64,000 bases of DNA from Rhizobiaceae bacterium. GTDB lineage: Bacteria > Pseudomonadota > Alphaproteobacteria > Rhizobiales > Rhizobiaceae. The notes beneath the pieces were generated by a model. That model searched no databases. It saw nothing but the letters and a program-made list of their open reading frames with translations, and was not told the DNA's origin. Numbering within the stretch: the first letter of the stretch is position 1; every line of letters begins with the position of its first letter. Where the stretch lies: the NCBI GenBank assembly GCA_017640615.1, contig JAEPQK010000004.1:248001-312000 (forward strand), in the 5' to 3' direction. Made by a program: the position numbers and the translations under genes. Below are positions 44,086 through 55,053 of the stretch, one piece after another.

Positions 44086-44266
44086 CCTCGCCCTTCGACA
44101 AGCTCGGGATGAGGGCTACTGGCATGCCTTCGCCAGCGTAGGCCGCATCTGCCGGCGTGGGCCGGTACTGCCGCTTGCAGTTTGGGAGGGAGGTCCGCGT
44201 TGCAGAGAAGGGCGCCGGCAAACCCAATCCCCTCATCCTGAGCCTGTCGAAGGACGGGGTTTGGGT
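44086..44266. repeat. inverted pair of REP-like elements
   Basis: CCCTTCGACAAGCTCGGGAT (44091-44110, continuing GAGGG to 44115) and CCCTCATCCTGAGCCTGTCG (44230-44249, continuing AAGGAC) are near-perfect reverse complements of each other. The second copy is itself embedded in an imperfect palindrome (AAACCCAATCCCC...GGGGTTTGGGTTT, 44220-44267). This short element type is widespread in intergenic regions of alphaproteobacteria. The pair fills the gap downstream of gyrB and may act as a bidirectional 3'-end structure. Confidence 0.75.
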
Positions 44267-44278
44267 TTCGCCCCTTAA

Positions 44279-46837
<2,559 letters not shown>

Positions 46838-46901
46838 TCAGACCCCGTTTTGGAAGGTTTGCCAGTGATTTGGGTGGGGATTGGAACGGGCGCGGATCGG
46901 C

Positions 46902-47969
46902 TCAATCCTGACCGGTTGCGAGCGACTCCCGCCACAGCTTCAAAAACTGCCGGCGTTTCATGGCATCGAGGCCAACCAGAAGCGATGTGCCGAGCGGGAT
47001 GGGGCGCAGCGACTGGCGGGCATTTTCGGCCATTCCGGCGGCTTCGAACAGCCGCTCGGCGCCATTGACGGGCGAGAACAGCCGTGCATCGCGGTCGAGC
47101 ACCGCGCGCCCGGTGGGCGACTGGGTGAATTCCAGAAACCGCAGCGCGTCGGCTTGGTTGGCCGCGCCTGCGGGAATGAATGCGGCCCGCGAAAGCACCA
47201 GCGCATAATCGGTCGGCACCACGATCGCCATATCGGGGTGGCGACCCGCCTCCGCAAGTGCATAGGAGCCAAGCACATTGTAGCCGATCGCGAGCCGCCC
47301 GTCGGCCACCCGGTCGAGCACGTCGGATGTGCAGCAGAAGAGCTGCACGGCGTTGCGGCCCATGCCTTCTAGAAGCCGTCCCCAAGTGGAAGATTGCGCG
47401 GCGTCGAAGGTAGCGAAAAGGTAGCCGACGCCCGATTGCTCGATGTCATAGGTGCCGATCTTGCCGTTGAAGCGGTCCGGCTGGCGCAGAAGATCGGCGA
47501 GCGCGATGTGATCGGTGGGCGCTTCGGCCGTCGCGATCAGCTTGCGGTTGTAGACGATGACCGCCGGCTCGAAAGTGAGGCCGAAAAGTTCGTTGCGCCA
47601 GCGCGCATGGTCGGGGAGCGCCGCGAGGGCCGTGGGCGGTATTTCGACAGCGCAGCCATCATTGACGAGCTTGACCTGCAAATCCATCGCCGACGAGATG
47701 ATGAGATCGTCCGCCTGCCGTTCACCGGCGCATGCCTGCTGCGACTGAACGAAGAGCTGCCGCGTGGTCTCCTCGCGATAGGTGATCGCAATGCCCGGAT
47801 TGGCCGACTGAAATGCTTCGATGACGGGTCTGATCACGCCGATATCGGTGGTGCTGCCGATGGTGAGGCGGCTTTGTTCCGTGCTCGCTGCGGGGAAGGC
47901 GTAGTCCTCCGCGGCCGCCAGCGCGGGCATGAGGAAGAAAGCGATCAGGGTAACTGCGGCGTATCTCAT
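46902..47969 (-). CDS. orphan ABC-type periplasmic binding protein in the Tct two-component operon
   Basis: This 355-residue family 1/iron-type solute-binding protein has a Sec signal (MRYAAVTLIAFFLMPALAAA, cleavage near residue 20). The mature sequence starts SRLTIGSTTDIGVIRPVIEAFQSANPGIAITYRE, typical of type 2 binding proteins such as AfuA. LFGLTFEPAVIVYNRKLI and GTYDIEQSGVGYLF are also family-like. It begins 4 bases after the sensor kinase stop, and no permease or ATPase genes are near. It probably presents a ligand to the kinase or supports the Tct transporter, rather than serving an ABC importer. Confidence 0.8.
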   Translation of the reverse strand: MRYAAVTLIAFFLMPALAAAEDYAFPAASTEQSRLTIGSTTDIGVIRPVIEAFQSANPGIAITYREETTRQLFVQSQQACAGERQADDLIISSAMDLQVKLVNDGCAVEIPPTALAALPDHARWRNELFGLTFEPAVIVYNRKLIATAEAPTDHIALADLLRQPDRFNGKIGTYDIEQSGVGYLFATFDAAQSSTWGRLLEGMGRNAVQLFCCTSDVLDRVADGRLAIGYNVLGSYALAEAGRHPDMAIVVPTDYALVLSRAAFIPAGAANQADALRFLEFTQSPTGRAVLDRDARLFSPVNGAERLFEAAGMAENARQSLRPIPLGTSLLVGLDAMKRRQFLKLWRESLATGQD

Positions 47970-47973
47970 TGCG

Positions 47974-49380
47974 TCAGGTCTTTGCCGGCAAAATGATTGT
48001 CGCCCGGAAACCGCCGCCCGGCATGTCGGTGAATTCCAGCCGGCCGCCATGCGATTGAGCGACCTCCGCGATAATCGCCAGCCCAAGGCCCGCCCCCCGG
48101 CGCGACCCGCCCCCGCGGACCTGAAAACGCTCGCCGGCTTTTGCGCGCAGTTCGGGCGGCATGCCTGGTCCCTTGTCGGTGACGCTGACCCGTGCATCGT
48201 GCGGCCCCGAAGTTACGTGGATGGAGACGGGCGGTTTGCCATGCGTTTGCGCATTGTTGATCAAATTCTTGACCGCCTCGCGCAAGCTGAAACGGTCGCC
48301 GGTGATAGCCACTTCTTCGTCTGGTAGGTCAAGGATGGGAGCAGGCTGACCGACATCGCCGAAGCGGCGGCTTTCCTCCTCCGCTTCCATTGCAATGCGC
48401 CTGAGATCGAGTTGCTCGCGCGGCTCAGCGTCGCCGCGATGCGTGACCATGGCATGGCTGAGCAGCTGATCCGCCAGCCGGCTGACACCGATTGAACGGT
48501 CTAGAATGCGCTTGTTAAGGCGTGCCAGCCGCGCCGGGTCTTTTTCCTCCACGGCGATCTCGGCCTGTGCGCGGATCGCGGTGATCGGCGTGCGCAGCTG
48601 ATGCGAGGCGTCGGCGACGAAGGCCTGCACGGCGCCGATGCGCCGGTCGAGCCGCCGCGTGAAGCGGTTGATGGCGTCGACCACGGTTTCGATCTCGCGC
48701 GGCGTCTCGATGTCGAACGGCGAAAGATCGTTCGGGTCGCGCGAGAGCAATGCGCGTTCCACGCGCGTCAAAGGCGACAGACCGTAGAGTACGCCGGCAA
48801 GCGCCAGCGCGATAATGGCGAGCGAGGATATGCCGATGAGAATCGCGGCCTTGATGGCGATGTCATGTGCAAGCACGGTGCGCTCGCGCATGGTGTGCGC
48901 CACGACCACCGTTACGAGACCGCTGACATTGCGCTCCACAAGCTGCCGGCCGGTAACGGCGGCGCGCACCGTTTCGCCTGAGAATTCGGTTTCATAGATT
49001 TCGGTGCCGCCGTCGCCCGGAACTTCAGGCGCGGTCAGATCGTCATAGCCGGTCAGCGTTGCGCCGTCCGGGCCAATGACGCGGTAGAACACACGATCCT
49101 CGCGCGCCAGCGCCAGAAGCTCGAAGGCAGACGCCGGAATATCGACAACGATGCTGTCGTCCACCACGCCGATATGCTCCACGATCTGCAGCGATGCGCC
49201 GGTCAGTAGGCGGTCGAATGCTTCATTGGCGGCCTGCCAGCCATATCGCCAGGCCGAAAAGAGAGCAGCGGTTGCGGCCAATGCCACGACCAGAGTAACG
49301 GCAACGCCGATCCTGAGCGCCAGGGACGGCTTGCGCCGTGACGGCCTGCGTGTGTGGTACGTCTCAGATACGGGTGTCAT
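47974..49380 (-). CDS. tctE: sensor histidine kinase, TctE type
   Basis: This 468-residue kinase has a transmembrane helix (about 22-46), a periplasmic sensor (about 50-170, TctE-like VDIPASAFELLALAREDRVFYRV), a second helix (about 172-200) and a HAMP-like linker. The phosphoacceptor histidine is in ADASHQLRTPI (about 262). The ATPase has NLINNAQTHG (N box, about 370), DKGPGMP (G1) and GAGLGLAII (G2). It phosphorylates the response regulator whose gene overlaps its start by 17 bases. It probably senses tricarboxylates or a related acid outside the cell. Confidence 0.92.
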   Translation of the reverse strand: MTPVSETYHTRRPSRRKPSLALRIGVAVTLVVALAATAALFSAWRYGWQAANEAFDRLLTGASLQIVEHIGVVDDSIVVDIPASAFELLALAREDRVFYRVIGPDGATLTGYDDLTAPEVPGDGGTEIYETEFSGETVRAAVTGRQLVERNVSGLVTVVVAHTMRERTVLAHDIAIKAAILIGISSLAIIALALAGVLYGLSPLTRVERALLSRDPNDLSPFDIETPREIETVVDAINRFTRRLDRRIGAVQAFVADASHQLRTPITAIRAQAEIAVEEKDPARLARLNKRILDRSIGVSRLADQLLSHAMVTHRGDAEPREQLDLRRIAMEAEEESRRFGDVGQPAPILDLPDEEVAITGDRFSLREAVKNLINNAQTHGKPPVSIHVTSGPHDARVSVTDKGPGMPPELRAKAGERFQVRGGGSRRGAGLGLAIIAEVAQSHGGRLEFTDMPGGGFRATIILPAKT

Positions 49381-50047
49381 TCGATTTCACGAAGGCCTGA
49401 TAGCCGAGGCCGCGCAGCGTGCGGATTTCCAGCGAGTTGGACGGTATCTTCTTGCGCAGCCGCGCGACGTAGACCTCGACCGCGTTGAGCCCGACATCTT
49501 CCTCCAGCCCGAAAAGCCTTGCATGCAGATCTTCCTTGGGGATCACGCGGCCCCGGGCATTGAGCAGGATCTCCAACACCGTCTGTTCGCGCCGAGTGAG
49601 TTCGCACGCGTTCCCGCCCACCGTGACTTGCCGGGTTGAGGTGTTGAAGCGGATGTCGCCGGCTTCAAGCACCGCATCAGCCTCGCCGTGGCGTCTTCGC
49701 GCCACTGCTCGCACGCGTGCTTCCAATTCTCTGAGGTCGAACGGTTTGACGAGATAATCGTCTGCGCCCGAATCGAGCGCATCGATGCGGTCGTCCACAC
49801 CCATGCGGGCCGAAAGCACCAGCACCGGCGTTTCATTGCCCTGCCTGCGCAATTCGCGGACCAGATCGAAGCCGGAGCCGTCGGGCAGGTTGATATCGAG
49901 AATGATAAGGTCGAGCGGCTGCACGGCAATGAGCTGGCGCGCTTCCTCCAGCGCGCCGGCCTTGTCGCACACATGGCCGTGCTGCGACAGCCGCGCGGCA
50001 ATGGCGTCGGCAACGTCGCCGGCATCCTCGACAATCAGAAGTCGCAC
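49364..50047 (-). CDS. tctD: OmpR-family response regulator, TctD type
   Basis: This 227-residue regulator has a receiver domain (about 1-115) with acidic pocket VED near residue 6, the phosphoacceptor aspartate in LIILDINLPDGSG (about 52) and the lysine in LVKPFD (about 102). A winged-helix DNA-binding domain follows (about 125-222, LTRREQTVLEILLNARGRVI, NAVEVYVARLRKKI, IRTLRGLGYQ). The GTG at 50047 was chosen because GGAGG lies 4-5 bases before it and the receiver begins there; using the ATG at 50071 would place the 11-base direct repeats inside the gene. Confidence 0.9.
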   Translation of the reverse strand: MRLLIVEDAGDVADAIAARLSQHGHVCDKAGALEEARQLIAVQPLDLIILDINLPDGSGFDLVRELRRQGNETPVLVLSARMGVDDRIDALDSGADDYLVKPFDLRELEARVRAVARRRHGEADAVLEAGDIRFNTSTRQVTVGGNACELTRREQTVLEILLNARGRVIPKEDLHARLFGLEEDVGLNAVEVYVARLRKKIPSNSLEIRTLRGLGYQAFVKSNDTRI

Positions 50048-50059
50048 ATGTCCTCCCGC

Positions 50060-50092
50060 TGACAGCTTCATGACAGCTGAGCCGATTATAGA
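50060..50092 (+). promoter_or_regulatory. direct-repeat operator and promoter of the tctCBA operon
   Basis: TGACAGCT occurs twice, at 50060-50067 and 50071-50078, spaced 11 bases start to start. That is one helical turn, the usual arrangement for OmpR/PhoB-family regulators. TATAGA at 50087-50092 is a good -10 with no good -35 in the correct place, as expected for an activated promoter. It lies in the gap between tctD and tctC. Confidence 0.65.
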
Positions 50093-50141
50093 AATTGGCT
50101 GAGCGGGCACGCAATGCGCTCCGCGCTTTTGGGAGGAAGAT

Positions 50142-51122
50142 ATGAAATTTGCAAAAATGGCCGCCGCCGCGGCCGTTGTTTCCTTGTCGATGGCAACGTC
50201 GGCGATCGCTTTTGACCCGGCAAACACGGAATGCATCGCGCCCGCAAATCCGGGCGGCGGCTGGGATTTCACCTGCCGCCAGGTAGGCAAGACATTGCAG
50301 GACCTGTCGCTGGTACCGGGCACTATGCAGGTCGTCAATTTGGCTGGCGGCGGTGGCGGTGTGGCCTATGCCGAGGTCGTCAACAAGCGCAACGAAGAGA
50401 ACAACCTCATCGTCGCTGCTTCGTCCGCTACCGCGACCCGCCTTGCGCAGGGCGCTTATCCCGGCAACACGATGGATCAGGTGCGCTGGGTTGGCGCGGT
50501 CGGTGCTGACTACGGCGTGATTGCCGTTGCGAAGGACTCGCCGGTCCAGACGCTTCCCGAGCTGATCGACATGATTAAGGCGGACCCGACTTCGGTGTCG
50601 ATTGCAGGCGGTTCGGCCGTCGGCGGCTGGGACCACCTCAAAGTTCTTCTCGCAGCCAACAAGGCCGGCGTGGATGATGTCCGCGTCATCAAATATGTCG
50701 CTTTTGACGGCGGCGGCGAGGCAGTGACTCAGCTGCTCGCAGGTTCGGTGCAGGCCTTCACAGGCGACGCATCCGAGGCGAAAGGCTTCGTGGATTCCGG
50801 CGATATCCGCGTGATCGCGGTGCTGGCGCCTGAGCGGCTTGAAGGCGACTTCGCCTCCTTCCCGACGGCGAAAGAGCAGGGCATCGACGTGATCGGTGCC
50901 AACTGGCGCGGCTTCTACGCACCGGGCGGCATGTCGGACGACGCCTATAATTACTGGGTCGAATCCGTCGGCAAGGTCTACGACTCGGCCGAGTGGAAGG
51001 ACGTGATGGCACAGAACGGTCTCGCCCCGCTCGATCTGCGCGGCGACGAGTTCCAGGACTTCGTGGCCGACTCGGTGGCTTCCATCACCGATCTTTCCAA
51101 GAAGATCGGTATCCTGAAGTAA
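50142..51122 (+). CDS. tctC: tripartite tricarboxylate transporter substrate-binding protein
   Basis: This 326-residue periplasmic receptor of the TTT family has a Sec signal (MKFAKMAAAAAVVSLSMATS, cleavage near AIA-FD at about 24). The mature start ECIAPANPGGGWDFTCRQVGK is the TctC-type binding motif. Typical NLAGGGGGVAYAEVV and VSIAGGSAVGGWDHL stretches follow. GGGAGG precedes the ATG. It is followed by a GC-rich hairpin and by tctB and tctA, and is divergent from tctDE. The ligand is probably citrate or a related carboxylate, but TTT specificities vary widely. Confidence 0.93.
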   Translation: MKFAKMAAAAAVVSLSMATSAIAFDPANTECIAPANPGGGWDFTCRQVGKTLQDLSLVPGTMQVVNLAGGGGGVAYAEVVNKRNEENNLIVAASSATATRLAQGAYPGNTMDQVRWVGAVGADYGVIAVAKDSPVQTLPELIDMIKADPTSVSIAGGSAVGGWDHLKVLLAANKAGVDDVRVIKYVAFDGGGEAVTQLLAGSVQAFTGDASEAKGFVDSGDIRVIAVLAPERLEGDFASFPTAKEQGIDVIGANWRGFYAPGGMSDDAYNYWVESVGKVYDSAEWKDVMAQNGLAPLDLRGDEFQDFVADSVASITDLSKKIGILK

Positions 51123-51133
51123 CACCACTCTTC

Positions 51134-51166
51134 CGGCCCCCGCCGTTCTTGTAGCAGCGGGGGCCG
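51134..51166 (+). promoter_or_regulatory. hairpin between tctC and tctB
   Basis: CGGCCCCCGC (51134-51143) pairs perfectly with GCGGGGGCCG (51157-51166) around a 13-base loop. There is no T run. Position after the binding-protein gene suggests a partial terminator or mRNA stabiliser that favours tctC expression, parallel to the hairpin at 1821-1844. Confidence 0.65.
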
Positions 51167-51197
51167 AATTGTATCCTGAGGGCGGGAGGACACGGCA

Positions 51198-51629
51198 ATG
51201 AGCGACCGGATACTGGGCGCATGCGCATTGCTTCTTGGTGCATTCTACATCTGGCAGGCGACGCTGATCGAAAGGAGCTTCCTTTCCGATCCCGTTGGAC
51301 CCAAGGCATTTCCGATCATCATCGGCACCGTGATCGTGCTGTCTGCGGGCTATTTCATCCTGCGGCCCGACACCGAGCCTGAATGGCCGGCGATCGGCCG
51401 GCTGGCCGAGATCGGCTTCGCCGTTGCGATCATGGTTGGCTACACAATTGCGCTGCCTGAGGCGGGCTTCGTGGTTTCCACCGCGGTTGCCGCATCGTTT
51501 CTCGCCTGGCGCCTTGGTGCGCATGCAATCGCCGCGGTGATTGCCGGCGTGGTTACCTCGGTCGGCATCTATGTCGTGTTCCACCTCGTGCTGGGTCTTT
51601 CGCTCGCACGCGGCCCCTGGGGGTTCTGA
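51198..51629 (+). CDS. tctB: tripartite tricarboxylate transporter small membrane subunit
   Basis: This 143-residue membrane protein has four hydrophobic helices, the usual TctB topology, starting ILGACALLLGAFYIWQATLI. The family's DPVGPKAFPIIIG motif (about 31-43) is conserved. The start codon is preceded by GGGAGG, and tctA begins 2 bases after its stop. It assists the large TctA channel protein. Confidence 0.92.
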   Translation: MSDRILGACALLLGAFYIWQATLIERSFLSDPVGPKAFPIIIGTVIVLSAGYFILRPDTEPEWPAIGRLAEIGFAVAIMVGYTIALPEAGFVVSTAVAASFLAWRLGAHAIAAVIAGVVTSVGIYVVFHLVLGLSLARGPWGF

Positions 51630-51631
51630 TC

Positions 51632-53170
51632 ATGGAAACGCTTTCCGCTCTTGGCGACGGTTTTGCCGTCGCGCTGACCTGGCAGAACCTCGCACTGGCG
51701 TTGCTGGGCTGCTTTCTGGGCACGGTATTCGGTGCGCTGCCTGGCCTCGGGCCGTCCAATGGCGTGGCGATCCTCATTCCGCTCGCCTTCACGCTCGGCC
51801 TGCCGGCGACTCCGGCGCTGATCCTGCTCACAAGCGTCTATTACGGCGCCATGTATGGCGGGCGAATATCGTCCATTCTGCTTAATATTCCGGGCGACGA
51901 ACCGGCGCTGATGACCACGCTTGACGGCCACCCGATGGCCAAGCAGGGCAAGGCGGGCGAAGCGCTCGCATTGTCGGGCATCGCATCATTCGTGGGCGCA
52001 TTTTTCGCGACCTGGGGCCTCGTTTTCCTGGCGCCGCAGCTGGTGAAGGTGGCTTTGCTCTTCGGTCCCGCCGAATACTTCGCGCTCTTCACACTGGCCT
52101 TCGCAACGCTTGGCGGTATTGCCAGCCGCAACCAGGCAAAAGCGGCTTTCGCGGCGGCGCTAGGCCTCGGCATCGCGACGATCGGTGTTGACGGGCAGAC
52201 GGGCGTGCCGCGCTTCGCTTTCGGGGAGGTTCATCTCTATGACGGCATCGACTTCCTGGTCGCGATCGTTGGCCTGTTTGCGCTGTCGGAGGTGTTCGTG
52301 TTCCTCGAACATCGCGGTACCGCAAAAGAGGCTACCGCCGACTCCATGAAGATCGGCCGGGTGACGCCGCCTTTGTCGATGCTCAACAAGACCTGGGGTG
52401 CAATGTCGCGTTCCACGGTTCTGGGCTTCATCGCCGGCGTACTGCCGGGCGCGGGCGCCTCGCTCGGCTCCTTCATCGCCTACACGTTCGAGAAGCGCTA
52501 TTCCGACCGCAAAGGCACCTTCGGCAAGGGCGATCCGCGCGGTGTGGCGGCACCCGAGGCCGGCAACAACTCGGCTGCTGGCGGCGCGCTGGTGCCGATG
52601 CTGGCGCTGGGCGTCCCGGGCTCGGGCACCACGGCGGTGCTGCTCGCCATGCTTCTGGCGCTGAACATCACGCCCGGGCCGCTGCTGTTCCAGTCGAACC
52701 CCGACGTCGTGTGGGGCCTGATCGCCGCACTCTTCATCGGTAATGTCATGCTTCTGGCGATGAACATTCCGCTGGTGACGCTGTTCGTGCGCGTGCTTCT
52801 GGTGCCGCCGAAATATCTGATGCCGGCGGTCGCGATGATCTCCTTTGTCGGCATTTACGGCATTTCGGGCTCGTCCTTCGATCTGCAGGTGATGATCATC
52901 TTCGGTGTGATCGGCTGGGTGCTGCGCAAGCTCGACGTGCCGCTGGTGCCTGTGATTCTGGGAGTGCTTCTCGGTGATCAGATGGAGAAGAACCTGCGCC
53001 GCGCACTCACCATCTCCGATGGCGACTGGACCGTGCTTTTCGCCTCGCCGCTGGCGATCGGACTCTGGGCCTTCGCGATTCTCGGCTTTGTTGCGCCGCT
53101 GATTGTGGGCCGCTATTTCCGGCCCAAGATCGCCGACTCGACCAAGGCGGAAGGCAGCGACCCCGACTAA
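51632..53170 (+). CDS. tctA: tripartite tricarboxylate transporter large membrane subunit
   Basis: This 512-residue permease has about eleven hydrophobic helices. Family signatures are GTVFGALPGLGPSNGVAILIPLAF (about 30-53), YYGAMYGGRISSILLNIPGDEPALMTTLDGHPMAKQGKAGEAL (about 70-112) and AAPEAGNNSAAGGALVPMLALGVPGSGTTAVLL (about 307-339). It is the main sodium/proton-coupled transport subunit. It follows tctB by 2 bases and completes the operon. Confidence 0.95.
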   Translation: METLSALGDGFAVALTWQNLALALLGCFLGTVFGALPGLGPSNGVAILIPLAFTLGLPATPALILLTSVYYGAMYGGRISSILLNIPGDEPALMTTLDGHPMAKQGKAGEALALSGIASFVGAFFATWGLVFLAPQLVKVALLFGPAEYFALFTLAFATLGGIASRNQAKAAFAAALGLGIATIGVDGQTGVPRFAFGEVHLYDGIDFLVAIVGLFALSEVFVFLEHRGTAKEATADSMKIGRVTPPLSMLNKTWGAMSRSTVLGFIAGVLPGAGASLGSFIAYTFEKRYSDRKGTFGKGDPRGVAAPEAGNNSAAGGALVPMLALGVPGSGTTAVLLAMLLALNITPGPLLFQSNPDVVWGLIAALFIGNVMLLAMNIPLVTLFVRVLLVPPKYLMPAVAMISFVGIYGISGSSFDLQVMIIFGVIGWVLRKLDVPLVPVILGVLLGDQMEKNLRRALTISDGDWTVLFASPLAIGLWAFAILGFVAPLIVGRYFRPKIADSTKAEGSDPD

Positions 53171-53195
53171 AGCGACCTGACAACGCTGACATTTG

Positions 53196-53231
53196 CTCCG
53201 GCCGGCCCTAGATTGATTGGGTCGGCCGGAG
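53196..53231 (+). promoter_or_regulatory. strong hairpin covering the P450 ribosome-binding site
   Basis: CTCCGGCCG at 53196-53204 pairs with CGGCCGGAG at 53223-53231, with an extra CCC/GGG segment inside. The GGAG at 53228-53231 is the P450 gene's Shine-Dalgarno sequence, so it is base-paired in this structure. The hairpin begins 26 bases after the tctA stop and lacks a T run. It could limit read-through translation or act as a weak terminator. Confidence 0.6.
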
Positions 53232-53238
53232 ACGTTTC

Positions 53239-54612
53239 ATGGACACTAAACCGCAGCCTTTCGAGCCGCCGGCGCCAAAGCCGCGCACGAAGCCGCCATC
53301 GCTCATTCAGATGATGGGCATCGTCTACAAGAACCCGCTCGAGCTGTGGGGCGAGCCTTCTTACAACCAGCCCTGGATTTCGATCCGCACCGGCGTGGGT
53401 GGACCGCTGGTGATCGCCAACGATCCCGGCCTCGTGCGTCATGTGCTGGTGGAAAACGCTGCCAACTACCGGATGGCTCGCGTGCGCCAAAAGATCCTGC
53501 GCCCGATCCTGCGAGACGGCCTGCTGACGGCCGAGGGCGAGGTGTGGAAGCGCTCCCGCAAGGCAATGGCGCCGGTGTTCACGCCGCGCCATATCAACAC
53601 CTTCGCGACGCCAATGCTGGAGCGCAGCGAGGCATTTGCCGCGCGCTACGCGGGCGAGGAAGGCACGGTCGACATCGCACGCGACATGACCATGCTCACC
53701 TACGATATTCTGGCCGAAACGCTGTTCACCAACCAGATCGCCGGCGAGCCCGGCTCCTTCGCGCATCACATCGACCGGCTGTTCGAGACCATGGCGCGGG
53801 TCGATCCGCTGGATATTCTGGCCGCACCCGACTGGCTGCCGCGCATCACCCGCATTCGCGGCCGCAAGGTGATGAAGTTCTTCCGCGGAATAGTTTCAGA
53901 CACGATCACCATGCGCGAGCGCCGCATGCGCGACGACCCGGGTGCCGTACCCACCGATTTCCTAACCCTGCTTTTACGAGCGGAAGGACCGGACGGGCTG
54001 CAGCGCGCCGAGATCGAAGACAACATCATCACCTTCATCGGGGCTGGCCACGAAACGACGGCGCGCGCGCTTGGCTGGACGCTTTATTGCCTCGCCGAAG
54101 CGCCGTGGGAGCGTGAGCCGGTGGAGGCCGAAATCGATGCAGTGGTGGCGAGCGAACCCGACCCGTCGAAATGGCTGGAGAAGATGCCGCTCACCCGCGC
54201 CGCCTTCGAAGAGGCGATGCGGCTCTACCCGCCCGCACCTTCGATCAACCGGGAAGCGATCGAAGCCGACCGCTACGAAGGGCTTGAGATCGTGAAGGGC
54301 GCGCAAGTGCTGATCATGCCCTGGACGATCCACCGCCACCGCAAGCTCTGGGATAAGCCGAACGCCTTCCTGCCCGAGCGCTTCCACCCGAAGCCGCGCG
54401 AAAAGATGGACCGCTTTCAATATCTCCCCTTCGGCGCCGGCCCGCGCGTTTGCATCGGCGCCAGTTTCGCCATGCAGGAGGCGATGATCATTCTGGGCGT
54501 GCTGATGTCGCGTTACCGTTTCGAAACCTTGCCCGAAACCAAACCCTGGCCGGTGCAGAAGCTCACCACACAGCCCGATGGCGGCCTGCCGATGCGCGCG
54601 ACATCGCGGTAA
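53239..54612 (+). CDS. cytochrome P450
   Basis: This 457-residue heme monooxygenase without a membrane anchor has the I-helix oxygen motif FIGAGHETTA (about 264-273) and the K-helix ExxR in EEAMRLYPPAP (about 325). The PERF-like motif is in FLPERFHPK (about 374), and the heme loop FGAGPRVCIGASFAM (about 396-410) holds the cysteine ligand. All key residues are intact. No ferredoxin, reductase or obvious pathway gene is adjacent, so the electron donor and substrate are unknown. The N-terminus is proline-rich (EPPAPKPRTKPPS). Confidence 0.93.
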   Translation: MDTKPQPFEPPAPKPRTKPPSLIQMMGIVYKNPLELWGEPSYNQPWISIRTGVGGPLVIANDPGLVRHVLVENAANYRMARVRQKILRPILRDGLLTAEGEVWKRSRKAMAPVFTPRHINTFATPMLERSEAFAARYAGEEGTVDIARDMTMLTYDILAETLFTNQIAGEPGSFAHHIDRLFETMARVDPLDILAAPDWLPRITRIRGRKVMKFFRGIVSDTITMRERRMRDDPGAVPTDFLTLLLRAEGPDGLQRAEIEDNIITFIGAGHETTARALGWTLYCLAEAPWEREPVEAEIDAVVASEPDPSKWLEKMPLTRAAFEEAMRLYPPAPSINREAIEADRYEGLEIVKGAQVLIMPWTIHRHRKLWDKPNAFLPERFHPKPREKMDRFQYLPFGAGPRVCIGASFAMQEAMIILGVLMSRYRFETLPETKPWPVQKLTTQPDGGLPMRATSR

Positions 54613-54613
54613 G

Positions 54614-54657
54614 TTGATTTCACCTGAAATATCTCCTATATTTTCTTTCAGCTGAAA
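54614..54657 (+). promoter_or_regulatory. promoter and twin operators of the RES/Xre toxin-antitoxin operon
   Basis: TTGATT (54614-54619) and TATATT (54637-54642) are separated by exactly 17 bases. Two copies of TTTCAnCTGAAA flank the -10: TTTCACCTGAAA at 54618-54629 and the perfect palindrome TTTCAGCTGAAA at 54646-54657, 28 bases apart centre to centre. The arrangement fits autorepression by the Xre-type antitoxin. Confidence 0.75.
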
Positions 54658-54666
54658 GGAAACGAG

Positions 54667-55053
54667 ATGGCGATAGCGCAATTGCAGCCAGACGCGGGAT
54701 CGAGCGACCGTCGCGCGACGGTGTCGAAGGCGATGCTGCGCGCCGCCGACCTGCTGGGCATGTCGGCTAAGGAGCTTGCCGCCGTCATCGGCGTTTCGGA
54801 GGCCACGCTGTCGCGGCTGAAGAAAGGGCAGGGTCAGGCAAGTCTGACCGGCAAGGCCTATGAGCTGGCGCTGCTGTTCGTCAGGCTCTACCGCTCGCTG
54901 GATGCGATCGCCGGCGGCGACGATGCCGTATCGCGGCACTGGATGCGGGCCGAGAACTCCGCGTTGGGCGGCGCGCCGCTTTCACGCATTCGCACCATTG
55001 ACGGGCTGACGCATGTCCTCGCCTATCTGGACGCCCGCCGCGCTCCGGTCTAA
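54667..55053 (+). CDS. Xre/MbcA/ParS-type antitoxin
   Basis: This 128-residue antitoxin has an N-terminal helix-turn-helix (about 20-70, AADLLGMSAKELAAVIGVSEATLSRLKKG) and a C-terminal DUF2384 toxin-binding domain (about 75-126, RLYRSLDAIAGGDD...GGAPLSRIRTIDGLTHVLAYLDA). It neutralises the RES toxin encoded next, whose gene overlaps its 3' end by 41 bases, and probably represses the operon through the palindromes upstream. AAAGGAAAC precedes the ATG. Confidence 0.9.
   Translation: MAIAQLQPDAGSSDRRATVSKAMLRAADLLGMSAKELAAVIGVSEATLSRLKKGQGQASLTGKAYELALLFVRLYRSLDAIAGGDDAVSRHWMRAENSALGGAPLSRIRTIDGLTHVLAYLDARRAPV

Noticed and set aside
49833..51584. 583-codon minus-strand frame spanning tctD, tctC and tctB
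   Set aside because: It crosses a promoter region and three well-supported genes and has no family similarity.
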